64,000 bases of DNA from CAYWQB01 sp964460785. GTDB lineage: Bacteria; Chlamydiota; Chlamydiia; Chlamydiales; CAYWQB01. The position numbers and the translations under genes were made by a program. The notes under the pieces are model-generated. The model saw only the letters and a program-made list of their open reading frames with translations, was not told the DNA's origin and did no database searches. Of this stretch, positions 51,542 through 60,788 are shown one piece after another. Position 1 is the first letter of the stretch, and each line of letters begins with the position of its first letter. The DNA lies in contig CAYWQB010000005.1 of the NCBI GenBank assembly GCA_964460785.1, positions 128,452 to 192,451 of the forward strand, read 5' to 3'.

Positions 51542-53975
51542 CAAAACGTTTTTCCTGATCTCTGGTTACGCGAGTCATCTCTTCTACTGTAGAGATGATG
51601 TGAGGGCGAATGAAGATAATTACGTTAGATTTTTGTTTTGTATAGTTTTTTCCAGAAAGTAAAGAACCGACTGCAGGTACGCCACCTAAGCAGGGAATGC
51701 CAGCTTTCCCTTTGACTTCAGCAGAGCGAATCATCCCACTGATCATAAGAAAATGATTGTCGGGGACATGCACAGTGGTCTGTGTGGAAGTCGTACGCGA
51801 CTTGGGCGTATTTTGATATAAAAGTGTTTGGTCATTTTGCTCTTGGTCAGCAACTTCACTAATGTCCTGAGAGATTTCTAAAGTGACAAGGTCACTATTC
51901 CCAAGGTAAGGTGTGATGACAAGCCTTGTCCCAACATTGCGGTATTGAAACTCTGTAGTCGCTTCACCAATATTTGGCTGAATCGTTGCTGACTTGTAAG
52001 GAATATTTTCCCCAACAAAAATCTCTGCGCTCTTTGCATCTTGGGTGATGATGCGAGGATTCATTAAGATGGTTGTTTCAGAATCATTTTGCAGAGCATC
52101 AATCATTGCTCCCATGCTGACAAGAGGTTGCCCATTATGGACAAGCACATCTCCAAATACCCCTAAACCAAGCCCTGAAGAGAGCTCAGAAACCTGCTTG
52201 TTTCCAATCACATTTAGGATATCACTGCCACCACCACTAGAAAAGGATTGCGCAACAGCTCCGCCAAATCTACCATCAGAGGACTGTCCTTGTGCTCCCC
52301 ACTGTACGCCAAAAGAGAACGATTTTTGTACGGAGGTTTCTAGGATCAGCATCTCGATAAAGACTTGGCGCAAAGGCGAGTCGAGCGTTGTGATTAGGTT
52401 ATATACCTTATCGGCTACATGTTTCGGACCTGTTACAATTAAAGAGTTTGAAGAAGGAATCCAGCGCATACTAGAGATCGCGCGTGTCATTTCTTCTCCC
52501 CCTACACCTGCTGCACCTAAACTTTTCCCAATCTCATTTAGAGAGGCAGCAATCGTATTTCCTTTATGATGGCGTAGCTTGTAGACTCTAAATCCAGCTT
52601 CTGGGTCTTCCTCCAGCTTTTCCTTTTCTTCTTTTGTAAGTTTAGGAAGAGAGGGGGCTTGCCCTTTCGCTTTAGACCGATTCACAATTTCTCCACTGAG
52701 AATTCCCGAAGAGATGTTTGCATTTACATCAATCGCTGTCAGAATCTTGATCGCTTTACTAATCATCTCGGGCGTAGAGACAATGAAGATCGAATCGGAT
52801 GTTGTATGGGGTACTAAAACAAGAGGTTTCCCATCAGATAAGGGAAGCAAGATTTGTTCAGCTGTGGAGACTAGCTCGGAAGCTGGGGTCATCTCTGCAT
52901 TGTATTTGCCAACCTCCATGCCTCCATGAGGACGATCAAGAGCTTGGATAAGGCTTTCTACTCGTTCAATATTTTTTGAAAAGTCCGTGAGAATTAGCTG
53001 ATTGGTACCAGGAGAGACTTCAAGCAGAGCATTGCTTGAAAGCATCGAGCGGATGATGCTGGCCACTTGGGGTGCGTAAGCAGAGTCTAGCGTAAAAATT
53101 CTTGTAATTAAGGGAAGCTTTGCTTGCACAACGCCTTCATCTCCAGTCACCACTTGAGCAAGCTTTGTAGGAGATGAGCTTTTGCTGATCAAAATGTTAT
53201 CGCCTTGATCAATGAGAGAGAGACCATTTGCTTGTAAGATTTGAAGCAGAATTGTCATGAGCTCTTCAATAGGCGTTGGTGCCTCAGAAATCACTGTGAT
53301 GGTGATAGGGCCTCCGCCTCTTTTGGCTTTCAAGTCTTCTTCATGAAAAACGAAATTTGTTTTGGTGGCTTCTCCAATAAAGCGGAGAAACTCTTTAATA
53401 TCGATTTTGTTGAAGTTGACTACATAGCCTTCGCTAGAGCTTGTCTTGCTCTGAGTACTTTTAGGCTTCTCTTTTGTTGCTTTATGCTCCGATGCAGGTG
53501 GCTTTGGATGTGTCTCTGCTTTCTCAGAAGGCGTTTCTGTGATTGTATAGGAGCGATTTGGTTGGGTGTTTGATTGGTCAGGGTTAAATGCTGGAGCATC
53601 TACTTGCGCGTCTGAGCGAATAGAGGGGAGAAGAACGCGCTTTTGTGGCTGGAAAGGTTTTGCTTTTGGAGGATTTTTCTTTTTAGAAGGCGCTTTGCGA
53701 AGGAAAGGATTGGCAAACTGTGGAGAAGAGGAGGGAGTCTCCTCAGGAGGAGGAGCTTCTTTTGTTTGTTGTGGTTTATCAGGAACTTCTTCCTTTTGCT
53801 CGCTTTCTTTTTTGAATGGTTGGGGATAGTCTTGTGGGGTGGGCGGAGTCTCTACTGTAGAAGGTGAAGCAAAAGGGCTAGGGCTTTGCTTAGGCTTTGG
53901 TTGAGGAGACTCTGCAACTAGGGTAAAGCTGAGTTGAGAGAGGGCGATAAGAAGGAGGGTTTGTTTCCTTAGCAT
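51465..53975 (-). CDS. sctC: Type III secretion outer-membrane secretin (CdsC/SctC)
   Basis: An 836-residue secretin that forms the outer-membrane ring of the injectisome. Signal peptide 1-21; a long Pro/Lys/Glu-rich region (22-185); N domains from about 185 (VNFNKIDIKEFLRFIGEAT) including VYKLRHHKGNTIAASL and VTGPKHVADKVYNLI; then the secretin barrel domain with VFIEMLILETSVQKSFSFGV, TILMNPRIITQDAKSAEIFV and VPDNHFLMISGMIRS. The proline-rich N-terminal extension resembles Chlamydia CdsC. It lies 116 bases after the pkn5 homologue, as in C. trachomatis (CT673-CT674). Confidence 0.95.
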   Translation of the reverse strand: MLRKQTLLLIALSQLSFTLVAESPQPKPKQSPSPFASPSTVETPPTPQDYPQPFKKESEQKEEVPDKPQQTKEAPPPEETPSSSPQFANPFLRKAPSKKKNPPKAKPFQPQKRVLLPSIRSDAQVDAPAFNPDQSNTQPNRSYTITETPSEKAETHPKPPASEHKATKEKPKSTQSKTSSSEGYVVNFNKIDIKEFLRFIGEATKTNFVFHEEDLKAKRGGGPITITVISEAPTPIEELMTILLQILQANGLSLIDQGDNILISKSSSPTKLAQVVTGDEGVVQAKLPLITRIFTLDSAYAPQVASIIRSMLSSNALLEVSPGTNQLILTDFSKNIERVESLIQALDRPHGGMEVGKYNAEMTPASELVSTAEQILLPLSDGKPLVLVPHTTSDSIFIVSTPEMISKAIKILTAIDVNANISSGILSGEIVNRSKAKGQAPSLPKLTKEEKEKLEEDPEAGFRVYKLRHHKGNTIAASLNEIGKSLGAAGVGGEEMTRAISSMRWIPSSNSLIVTGPKHVADKVYNLITTLDSPLRQVFIEMLILETSVQKSFSFGVQWGAQGQSSDGRFGGAVAQSFSSGGGSDILNVIGNKQVSELSSGLGLGVFGDVLVHNGQPLVSMGAMIDALQNDSETTILMNPRIITQDAKSAEIFVGENIPYKSATIQPNIGEATTEFQYRNVGTRLVITPYLGNSDLVTLEISQDISEVADQEQNDQTLLYQNTPKSRTTSTQTTVHVPDNHFLMISGMIRSAEVKGKAGIPCLGGVPAVGSLLSGKNYTKQKSNVIIFIRPHIISTVEEMTRVTRDQEKRFDENIKFRPFEEEKEEFLDVMDMYDY

Positions 53976-54091
53976 GTCACAATCATTTTGTGGAGTTTGG
54001 CGAACATAACCCGTTGTCTATGATCGGGAAATCACTCTCACGTCTACAGGAAAAAGTTTTTTATGCCTATGAAAAAAAAACTGTAATCGAA

Positions 54092-55636
54092 CTAGTGACG
54101 CCTTTGAAAGCTGAGAATCAGAAATGGCTTAGTAACTTCTGAGGGATCTTTCCCTCTGAGTAGCTTGCGATAGACCTTCTCTACTTGCTGCTGCGGATCT
54201 AGGTAAAGGCTGTCTATCAACAAGTTACGCCACTTTTCTTGCGCAGATTCTTTTTGGCTTTTTTTATTGCTAGAGGCGCGAAGGGTATGAAGAAAAAGAG
54301 TATCTCCTACTTCCCATTTATGCTTGATCTGTAAGAAGTCTGCTGTGGGATCAATCCCTAAAGCGATATTATTTGTTTCTATCAGTTCTGGCAAGCTTGA
54401 GCCTGCACTGAGCTGCCACAGAGGGCCATAACCAGAAGAGGAAAATTGAAAGCTACTTGTCGCAGGATCTAGGATCAGAAGAGTTAAAGAGATCGGAAGA
54501 TCAAACTGTCTATCATTGAACAGGAGATGGTTAAGAGCATGCATTAACTGGTTGGGCTTATTTGTTAAAGGACAGAGGCTCTTAATTGCTCCTTTTAGGT
54601 AACTCATTAGGCAAAGGGCTTCAACTCCTTTACAGGCAGCTTCAGCTAGGATGACTGCACGCATGCTATCTTCAAGTTCAAGAAAGTCATAATAAATGCC
54701 CGAGATATCTGCAGTGTCATGATGCAAAAGTCCTAGCGAGATCTTTGACCAATTGGGGGGAGGAGTGAAAAGATGCTTGTTTTGAAACTCTCTCGCAGCC
54801 TGTCGTTGATCTTGCCCCATAGCTCTAAGCTGCATGGCATCTTTTTGGAAAGCAGGACTATTTAGATAGAGAGAAAGCTCGGTGATTAGATCTAAGACAT
54901 CTTTGTACCGCTTTTTGCTATCTATGGAGAGCATCTTATGAAAGATGGGCTGAACACCTTTTGGTAGGCGCTCTATCGAGAATTTTCCCTGGCATAGTTG
55001 TTTTGTTAAGAGCTCATACCCGACAATACCCAAGGCGTAAAGGTCCCAAGAGAAAGAAGGGGTGTGGCTAGACTTTTTTTGCTCAGGGGACATGTAGTTC
55101 ATGGAGCCAGAAAATAGCGAAGAGGCCTGTTTACTATCTGTAAACTTGCTATAGATCTGGGCAATGCCAAAATCTATGACTTTGACACGTCCATCTGTTG
55201 TAACTAGAATATTATCTGGTTTGATGTCGCAGTGGATAATACCCTTGCTGTGCATATGTGTAAGAGCATGAGCAACTTGCAAAACTGTTTCTAAAGCATG
55301 CTGATAGCTCATAGGAGACTCTTCGATGAAGTGGCGTAAAGAGACGCCTTGCACAAACTCCATCGCTAGGTAATAGCCCTGCTCCCAAGTGCCATGGCTA
55401 TAAACCTCAACAATATTTCGATGTCGAGAGAGCTCTGTGATTTCTGCTTCTTTTAGAAATCGATCGACAACATTGGTGTTCTGTATCCATTTGGGGTTGA
55501 GCGTTTTTACAGCAAGAGGCTTTTTCGTTTCTGGGTGAGAGCCAAGATAAAGAGTATAGAATGTCTGCTCTTTAAGAAGAGATTGGATCGAATAAGGGCC
55601 AATTTGCTTTGGAATGGAGGGAGTTTGATCTGCCAT
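54092..55636 (-). CDS. pkn5: Pkn5-like Ser/Thr kinase with a degenerate SpoIIE/PP2C-like C-terminal domain
   Basis: A 514-residue protein in the position of pkn5 (CT673). Kinase domain about 12-260: Lys44 (LAVKTL), HCD at 135-137 in place of HRD (GIIHCDIKPDN), DFG 155-157, and SPEQ in the activation segment. The glycine loop is poor. From about 300 to 455 the sequence follows the SpoIIE/RsbU phosphatase pattern (ISGIYYDFLEL, GVEALCLMSYLKG, TLLILDPATSSFQFSSSG, WEVGDTLFLHT), but the metal Asp residues are lost (GGD to SGI; GDVSG to AEAAC). It starts four bases after the SpoA gene. It may regulate secretion or be exported; not shown here. Confidence 0.88.
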   Translation of the reverse strand: MADQTPSIPKQIGPYSIQSLLKEQTFYTLYLGSHPETKKPLAVKTLNPKWIQNTNVVDRFLKEAEITELSRHRNIVEVYSHGTWEQGYYLAMEFVQGVSLRHFIEESPMSYQHALETVLQVAHALTHMHSKGIIHCDIKPDNILVTTDGRVKVIDFGIAQIYSKFTDSKQASSLFSGSMNYMSPEQKKSSHTPSFSWDLYALGIVGYELLTKQLCQGKFSIERLPKGVQPIFHKMLSIDSKKRYKDVLDLITELSLYLNSPAFQKDAMQLRAMGQDQRQAAREFQNKHLFTPPPNWSKISLGLLHHDTADISGIYYDFLELEDSMRAVILAEAACKGVEALCLMSYLKGAIKSLCPLTNKPNQLMHALNHLLFNDRQFDLPISLTLLILDPATSSFQFSSSGYGPLWQLSAGSSLPELIETNNIALGIDPTADFLQIKHKWEVGDTLFLHTLRASSNKKSQKESAQEKWRNLLIDSLYLDPQQQVEKVYRKLLRGKDPSEVTKPFLILSFQRRH

Positions 55637-55639
55637 ATG

Positions 55640-56212
55640 TTACAATGCGTTTTTGCCCATCTGTAGGATGCGAACTCCAATTGTTTCCCCCACTTTGATC
55701 AGCTCCCCTTGACCAACTTTTTTCCCTTCTACCACAAGATCGACACTGTTTTGCTTGGGCTCTGGCAGCTCGAGGGTGCTTCCAGGGCGCATTTCAATGA
55801 CCTGCTTCACATTGAGCTGTACTCTTGAAAGCTCCACAGTCATCATAATAGGTAAGTCTGTAAAGGGGGTTGGATCTTCTTCCACCGCTTCAGTATGAAA
55901 CCTAGGAGGAAGTTCCTCTAGATTGTCACTTTCCTCTTCAGGAGTAGTCTCTTGTTCCTCATTGGGAAGCTCTTCAGGCTCATCCTGCTGAGGTTCCTCA
56001 CTCTCATCTTGAGATACAGGCTCAGGTGTTTCCTCTTCAATGGGGTCTTCGGCCTCTTCCTCTAAGTGAGGATCATCATCATCGAACTCAGATAAATCAC
56101 TATCTAAATCATCTTCATCATCAATATCATCCAGGAAGTCAGAATCATCATCCAGTAGATCATCGAAGTCGGTATCTTCGTGTGGATCTAGCTCTTCATC
56201 ATCAGGGACCAT
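55640..56212 (-). CDS. Acidic SctQ C-terminal-type (SpoA/FliN) protein
   Basis: A 190-residue protein. Residues 1-110 are extremely rich in Asp and Glu and probably disordered; 115-190 form a SpoA domain (PIMMTVELSRVQLNVKQVIE, then PGSTLELP and the closing GETIGVRILQMG), the fold of FliN and the C-terminal part of SctQ. In Chlamydia CdsQ is one protein of about 370 residues that also gives a short C-terminal form from an internal start. Here the two parts are separate genes, this one after a 178-base spacer with its own ribosome site (GAGG). It should build the cytoplasmic C ring with the 271-residue partner. Confidence 0.85.
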   Translation of the reverse strand: MVPDDEELDPHEDTDFDDLLDDDSDFLDDIDDEDDLDSDLSEFDDDDPHLEEEAEDPIEEETPEPVSQDESEEPQQDEPEELPNEEQETTPEEESDNLEELPPRFHTEAVEEDPTPFTDLPIMMTVELSRVQLNVKQVIEMRPGSTLELPEPKQNSVDLVVEGKKVGQGELIKVGETIGVRILQMGKNAL

Positions 56213-56390
56213 AGTACCACCTCAGTCATATCTAGGCGAAATCTATCAATTTTAAATTATTCTGTCTTTAAAATTTTTCTTTGGAAGTAAAGGAGGCTTC
56301 ATTTGATTGAAGTTTTATTTTTATAAAAAAATAAATAACTTATACTTTGTGATCAAAGTAGGTAGTAATCCTTTTTATCTGACAAGTTCG
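56213..56390 (-). other. AT-rich 178-base spacer inside the secretion operon
   Basis: The only large gap between genes in the cdsN-pkn5 stretch. It holds a short hairpin ACTTTG-TGAT-CAAAGT (56344-56359), a CTTCA/TGAAG repeat, and several TATAA-like strings on the minus strand, but I cannot fit a convincing -35/-10 pair. It may contain a promoter for the SpoA gene and pkn5. Confidence 0.4.
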
Positions 56391-57206
56391 TTATTGATCT
56401 GGGCCTAGAATCGTTAAGCTCTCTGCCTCTAGCTTACCTCTGAACAGTTGCATACCATTGCATGAAATGGTTGCGGACCCTTTGAAGTTTGTTGGATCTA
56501 CGAAGCATTGATCCAGTCTTAAAAAGTCACCCTCTTCAATAGAGGAAAGTTCATCACTTGTAAGAGAAGCATGTCCAACTTCTATATGTAAGGTCAAAGG
56601 TGTTGTTTCAGCAACTTCTAAGGATTGAGGAGAGGCTTTATAGGAGGGGAAGTGGCGGTTAATTTTCTCAACCAAGCGCTCAGGTAAAAGGAGGCGTGCT
56701 TGTAACGTTTGTTCTGCCACTTGGAGCTGGATAAAAGAGGATAAAAATGCCCCAGATAGATGTTCTTCTCCCTCTTTTTCAATAGATGGGTGGAGACCCT
56801 TTAAAGAAGGGAATGTGCAGACGGACTGAATGCCAGCAATGAATAGGTAGTGCTGGAAGGCTTTTAAAACATCTGTGCCCACAACTTTTTCACCTTTTAA
56901 AGCTTCCTCGCCCCCGAGGAGAAAAAGAGAAAACTGCGCAAACTCATCTGCATCTGTAAGCCAGTAAGCAGGAGCATCTAACGGGGCAACAGAGAGTGTA
57001 AGGCAAGTGGCAAAACTTGTTGGGGGTAGGTCAACCCACTCCCAAGGCGATGCTGATAGAGAAAAAGAGTCCAGTTGGAGGTTTTTTTGAAAGATCGCTT
57101 CACAATCTTCCCAGGGGAAGTGAGGAGCATTTTCAATTGCAGGGATTTGATTAAGGCGAAAAAGGTTGACCTCAACCTCCTTACACCAGTCCTTTAATGT
57201 GCTCAT
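56391..57206 (-). CDS. sctQ: Type III secretion C-ring protein, SctQ/CdsQ N-terminal type
   Basis: A 271-residue protein at the position of cdsQ. Its N-terminal two thirds fit the SctQ body (LDSFSLSASPWEWVDLPPTS and following), and the last 75 residues look like the first SpoA domain (TPLTLHIEVGHASLTSDEL, EEGDFLRLDQCFVDP, GKLEAESLTIL). The second SpoA domain of a full SctQ is missing and is coded by the next gene downstream. It lies four bases after the cdsP-like gene. Confidence 0.85.
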   Translation of the reverse strand: MSTLKDWCKEVEVNLFRLNQIPAIENAPHFPWEDCEAIFQKNLQLDSFSLSASPWEWVDLPPTSFATCLTLSVAPLDAPAYWLTDADEFAQFSLFLLGGEEALKGEKVVGTDVLKAFQHYLFIAGIQSVCTFPSLKGLHPSIEKEGEEHLSGAFLSSFIQLQVAEQTLQARLLLPERLVEKINRHFPSYKASPQSLEVAETTPLTLHIEVGHASLTSDELSSIEEGDFLRLDQCFVDPTNFKGSATISCNGMQLFRGKLEAESLTILGPDQ

Positions 57207-57210
57207 GCCT

Positions 57211-58299
57211 CTATCCTGTTGGTCCTCTTCGGTCTACCGGTGGAAAGCTTTCGCGCTGCTTACTTTTTCCTGCGCGGCGAGCTGCCTCGATCGACTCAGC
57301 CGAATCTTTTGGGCTTTGCTTTTTACCAAATAGTAGCTCTTCTAGAGGGATGCTTGCTTGCATAGCGGCTAAGTGCGCTACATACTGTTCTGGTAGTGCG
57401 ACCTCCTGCCCGCCAAGGGTTAGTTGGCCCACACCAATATTTTTTTGGGATAAGCTAGCAAGTAATGTATTGAGGTTTTGCTCAACAAGCTGTCTTGCCA
57501 TTTGCTGCTGATCAGCATTTGCAAATTGGTCAAATTGTATGTCAATGCGCCCTGCCTGGTGGCTGACTGTAAGAGAGGCTGAAGCAAAAGCTTCAGGGAC
57601 CTCTTGAGGGTTGAGTTGCATCAAAACTTCTGTAGTCCCTCCAACCTGGCGTACGGCCAACGTTTCAACAGACTGAGAGATGATATTTGCAATCTGTTCA
57701 ACAGGGGGAAGAGATTGGATTGATGCTACAGGAGCTCCTTCTGATAGAGCTTGAGGAGGTGTAGCAAACCCTAGAATAGTTGGAACTTGTTGAAAGCTTG
57801 GGTGAGTGGAGGGAGGTTCTTTTTTGATAGGGGGTTTTTGCGCACCTTTTGATAGGTCAAAGATTGAAGCTGGGAGTTCCGTTTCAGAGGATGATGGTTT
57901 CTTCCCTGATAGGTGCTCTGTATGGCCTTCTGCATCCACTAAAGAATAGAAGTTTTTTGCAGAAGAGGCCTCTTCTCCAGCTTGAAGGGGCTGATCAGGG
58001 AGCTCTTCACCTGTAGGTTGACTTTTCATAGTAGCTTGGTGGTAAATGGATAACGCTTCTTGTTTTGAAGGTGTCTCTGTGGTTAATAGGTCACCTTCCT
58101 CTGCATTTTTTATAGAGGCTTGGGGGGTTTCATCCTCATCAGATTGGTTGTCAATGCGGTGGTGGTTCCTTTCTTTCTCTTCAAGAGCCTTATCAAATTT
58201 TTGCGCTTTCTCTCTCTCTCCGACATTGTGGTGATTGTTTGCAGGGGGTGTTTGAGATGGAGGTACCTGGTTGTTTGGTGGGATTGGCTCTTTGCTCAT
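57211..58299 (-). CDS. sctP: Needle-length regulator-like protein (CdsP/SctP; CT671-like)
   Basis: A 362-residue protein. Residues 1-215 are Pro, Ser, Glu and Lys rich and of low complexity, as expected for a flexible ruler. The C-terminal part (about 225-310) is more ordered with QVGGTTEVLMQLNPQEVPEA, SLTVSHQAGRIDIQFDQF and IGVGQLTLGG, resembling the FliK/YscP substrate-switch domain. It lies between cdsO and cdsQ, the position of CT671, which supports the call more than sequence alone. Role: sets needle length and switches export from needle to later substrates (family knowledge). Confidence 0.8.
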   Translation of the reverse strand: MSKEPIPPNNQVPPSQTPPANNHHNVGEREKAQKFDKALEEKERNHHRIDNQSDEDETPQASIKNAEEGDLLTTETPSKQEALSIYHQATMKSQPTGEELPDQPLQAGEEASSAKNFYSLVDAEGHTEHLSGKKPSSSETELPASIFDLSKGAQKPPIKKEPPSTHPSFQQVPTILGFATPPQALSEGAPVASIQSLPPVEQIANIISQSVETLAVRQVGGTTEVLMQLNPQEVPEAFASASLTVSHQAGRIDIQFDQFANADQQQMARQLVEQNLNTLLASLSQKNIGVGQLTLGGQEVALPEQYVAHLAAMQASIPLEELLFGKKQSPKDSAESIEAARRAGKSKQRESFPPVDRRGPTG

Positions 58300-58309
58300 A
58301 GGAACTCCT

Positions 58310-58807
58310 TTAGCTATCCTTCCTCATGCGACTTAGATACATGACAGACCCAAGCTCATCTTGCTCAATCTGCTCTTTCCTAGCAAGCTCCTGCTTCATT
58401 TCCTTTAACCACTCATCTTTGTGAGTATATAGGTTATCGACCTCTTGCCGCTTGCGTTTTAGTTCTTGCTCAGCTTCATCAACAGCTTTTTGTGCTTCAT
58501 CAACAACTTTTTGCTGTTTTTCTACCTTTTTTTCTTCCTCAGCAAGCTTCTCTTTAACGACATCTAAGTAGCGCTTCATCTGCTCTATTTTGTCGGAGGT
58601 GGTGCCCTCATCTAAAGAGGCTCTAAGCTGCTGAAGCTTTTCAGTATGGTGGTTTTTTACTTGGTCGCGTGCTTGCTTTGCTTTATTGAGCGATTGCGTT
58701 TCTTTTTCTAGCTTCTCTTTTCGTTTTTTTAGCTCTTTTTCAGCCTCTTCTACACGCCGCTTTTTAACTTCGATGATTTGTTCTAAAGGATAATCTAGCT
58801 CACTCAT
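58310..58807 (-). CDS. sctO: Type III secretion stalk protein CdsO/SctO
   Basis: A 165-residue almost wholly helical protein with a long antiparallel coiled coil (Lys/Glu/Gln rich from about 10 to 145), the structure of YscO/FliJ, which stands in the pore of the SctN ATPase. It lies 11 bases after cdsN and 10 before the cdsP-like gene, matching CT670. No catalytic motif is expected. Confidence 0.87.
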   Translation of the reverse strand: MSELDYPLEQIIEVKKRRVEEAEKELKKRKEKLEKETQSLNKAKQARDQVKNHHTEKLQQLRASLDEGTTSDKIEQMKRYLDVVKEKLAEEEKKVEKQQKVVDEAQKAVDEAEQELKRKRQEVDNLYTHKDEWLKEMKQELARKEQIEQDELGSVMYLSRMRKDS

Positions 58808-58818
58808 TAGCTATCCCC

Positions 58819-60138
58819 TTAGCGGAAAATAGCTTTTAAGTTTTGTACTGTTTCTTCAAATGAAGACTTCTCATCGACTCCTTGCTTAAGGAAGTTATTC
58901 ACTGCATCGATATGGTCCACCGCAAAATCGGCGTCACGGTCTGTTCCCCTTTTAAACTCTCCAATGCGAATAAGAAGCTCATTTTTTTTGTAGTTAGCCA
59001 GAACCTCTCGCAATTGGCCAATCAGTTTGAGGTGGTCTTTCTCCACAATCGCATTGAGTACCCGGCTGGCAGAAGATAAGACATCAACAGCAGGGTAATG
59101 ATACTTGCGTGCAAGTTCTGCAGAAAGAATGATATGTCCATCAAGAATCGAGCGCACCTCATCCGCAACAGGTTCATTCATATCATCCCCAGCTACGAGG
59201 ACTGTATAAAAACCCGTAATCGAACCAACATCAGAGTTTCCAGAGCGCTCCAGCAACTTAGGAAGTGTGGAGAAGACAGAGGGTGTATACCCTCCTCGTG
59301 CAGGAGGTTCACCTGCTGCAAGACCAACTTCTCGCAAAGCTCTAGCAAAACGAGTGACAGAGTCCATCATCAAAATAACAGACTTGCCTTGGTCGCGAAA
59401 GTATTCGGCGATAGCTGTCCCTACATAGGCAGCATTGAGTCGTAGCTGTGAAGCTTGGTCAGACGTGGAGACAACAACGACAGACTTTTTCATTCCTTCT
59501 TCACCAAGAGAGTCTTCAATAAACTCTCGAAGCTCCCGACCCCGCTCTCCAATCAGTGCAATCACATTGATGTCAGCCACTGCATTGCGAGCGATCATTC
59601 CCATCGTGGTGGACTTACCCCCACCTGCAGCAGCAAAGATCCCTACACGCTGGCCTTGACCACAAGTTAGGGCTCCATCAATACAGCGAATGCCCAGGGA
59701 AATGGGCTTGTCAATGATCTTTCTAGTTAAAGGGTTAGGGGGGTCATTGAGTACAGGAAAGGTTTCCGTTAGCTCAAGGGGGCCCTTAACATCTTCATCT
59801 AAAGGCTCGCCTAAAGCATTGAGCACTCGCCCTAAAATATTGGGGCCAATTTTGATATTGAGAGGAAGGTGCGTAGGGATCACTTCAGAAGAAGGACCAA
59901 TTCCTGACATGTCTCCAAGTGGAGAAAGGAAGACCTCTTCTTGAGTAAAGCCCACTACCTGAGTCCGTAAGGGTTCCATGTCACGACGTTTAACAAGGCA
60001 GACATCTCCTACTTTAACGCCGGGAACAACAGCCTTAATCAACATGCCCACCACTTCAGTGATGCGGCCATTCATCTCAGTGAGTTCTAGGTCATCGATC
60101 CCATTTAAGAGATCATCAAGGCGTTTACCTATCTTCAT
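58819..60138 (-). CDS. sctN: Type III secretion ATPase CdsN/SctN
   Basis: A 439-residue F1/FliI-like ATPase that unfolds and feeds substrates at the cytoplasmic base. Walker A is AAAGGGKST (about 169-177); SVILMMDSVTRFARALREVG holds Walker B; the ALGEPLDE stretch (108-115) and GERGRELREFIED are typical of the FliI/SctN group. Length is normal. It starts three bases after the stop of the 213-residue gene upstream. Confidence 0.97.
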   Translation of the reverse strand: MKIGKRLDDLLNGIDDLELTEMNGRITEVVGMLIKAVVPGVKVGDVCLVKRRDMEPLRTQVVGFTQEEVFLSPLGDMSGIGPSSEVIPTHLPLNIKIGPNILGRVLNALGEPLDEDVKGPLELTETFPVLNDPPNPLTRKIIDKPISLGIRCIDGALTCGQGQRVGIFAAAGGGKSTTMGMIARNAVADINVIALIGERGRELREFIEDSLGEEGMKKSVVVVSTSDQASQLRLNAAYVGTAIAEYFRDQGKSVILMMDSVTRFARALREVGLAAGEPPARGGYTPSVFSTLPKLLERSGNSDVGSITGFYTVLVAGDDMNEPVADEVRSILDGHIILSAELARKYHYPAVDVLSSASRVLNAIVEKDHLKLIGQLREVLANYKKNELLIRIGEFKRGTDRDADFAVDHIDAVNNFLKQGVDEKSSFEETVQNLKAIFR

Positions 60139-60141
60139 AGG

Positions 60142-60783
60142 CTATAGCTGGGTGTTGAAGAGAGTATTGAGCGAGCTTGCAGTTTTCCCAATGATTGCTG
60201 TTGAGAGCTCCACAGACCGCTGGACTCTATATAAATGGTATTGGATGCGTAGCAGTTTGCCAATCGAGACTTCATCAGGATTTCCAGAGAACATGCCTCC
60301 CAGCTGGGAAAGCTGGCCTTGTGCTGAGGCTAAAAGGTCTACTGTTTTGCTAATAAACTTCAGAGGTTTTTTGGGAGGAGATAGAGGATCTGCTTTTGTT
60401 CCCATCACTAAAGAAGAAGCATTCAAACTATCAGAAATCTGCTGAAGGTGCTTGCCTAGCTGCTTTTGTGTGTCTTCTGGTACACGAGAGGTGTTGAGTT
60501 GACTCAGCTTGCTCTGCAGCTCATTGATCTTCGAAGAAGAGCGTTCAAGTTGTTGTCGAACAGACTCAGGGGATACTTGAGCAACTTGTTGTGAGCCCTT
60601 CATCATATCCATAGGAGACTGCATTTTAACTTCGTAGGGGGAGCCTCCTACCGCAGCATTCTCACGGCGATTAAGGACAGACTGAAAAGAGTCTGCAGGC
60701 TGCTTTGAAGGGCTGCCCTCCTTAGATGCAACGTCATCTCGAGGCATAGCTTCCTCTGATGGGTGAATGGGGTTGGTGTCCAT
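60142..60783 (-). CDS. CT668-position protein, candidate inner rod SctI
   Basis: A 213-residue protein without signal peptide or membrane helix. The first half is Ser, Gln and Pro rich; residues about 75-125 are helical. The last 40 residues (SIGKLLRIQYHLYRVQRSVE, then LSTAIIGKTASSLNTLFNTQ) follow the SctI/YscI pattern of 'LL-x-LQ...S-x-x-VEL-x-SK...K...TL-x-x-Q' at the C-terminus. Chlamydial CT668 lies at the same place and is about this length. If right, it is the inner rod that joins base and needle. This is a pattern judgement; the long N-terminus is unusual for SctI (about 100-140 residues). Confidence 0.65.
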   Translation of the reverse strand: MDTNPIHPSEEAMPRDDVASKEGSPSKQPADSFQSVLNRRENAAVGGSPYEVKMQSPMDMMKGSQQVAQVSPESVRQQLERSSSKINELQSKLSQLNTSRVPEDTQKQLGKHLQQISDSLNASSLVMGTKADPLSPPKKPLKFISKTVDLLASAQGQLSQLGGMFSGNPDEVSIGKLLRIQYHLYRVQRSVELSTAIIGKTASSLNTLFNTQL

Positions 60784-60788
60784 AGAAT

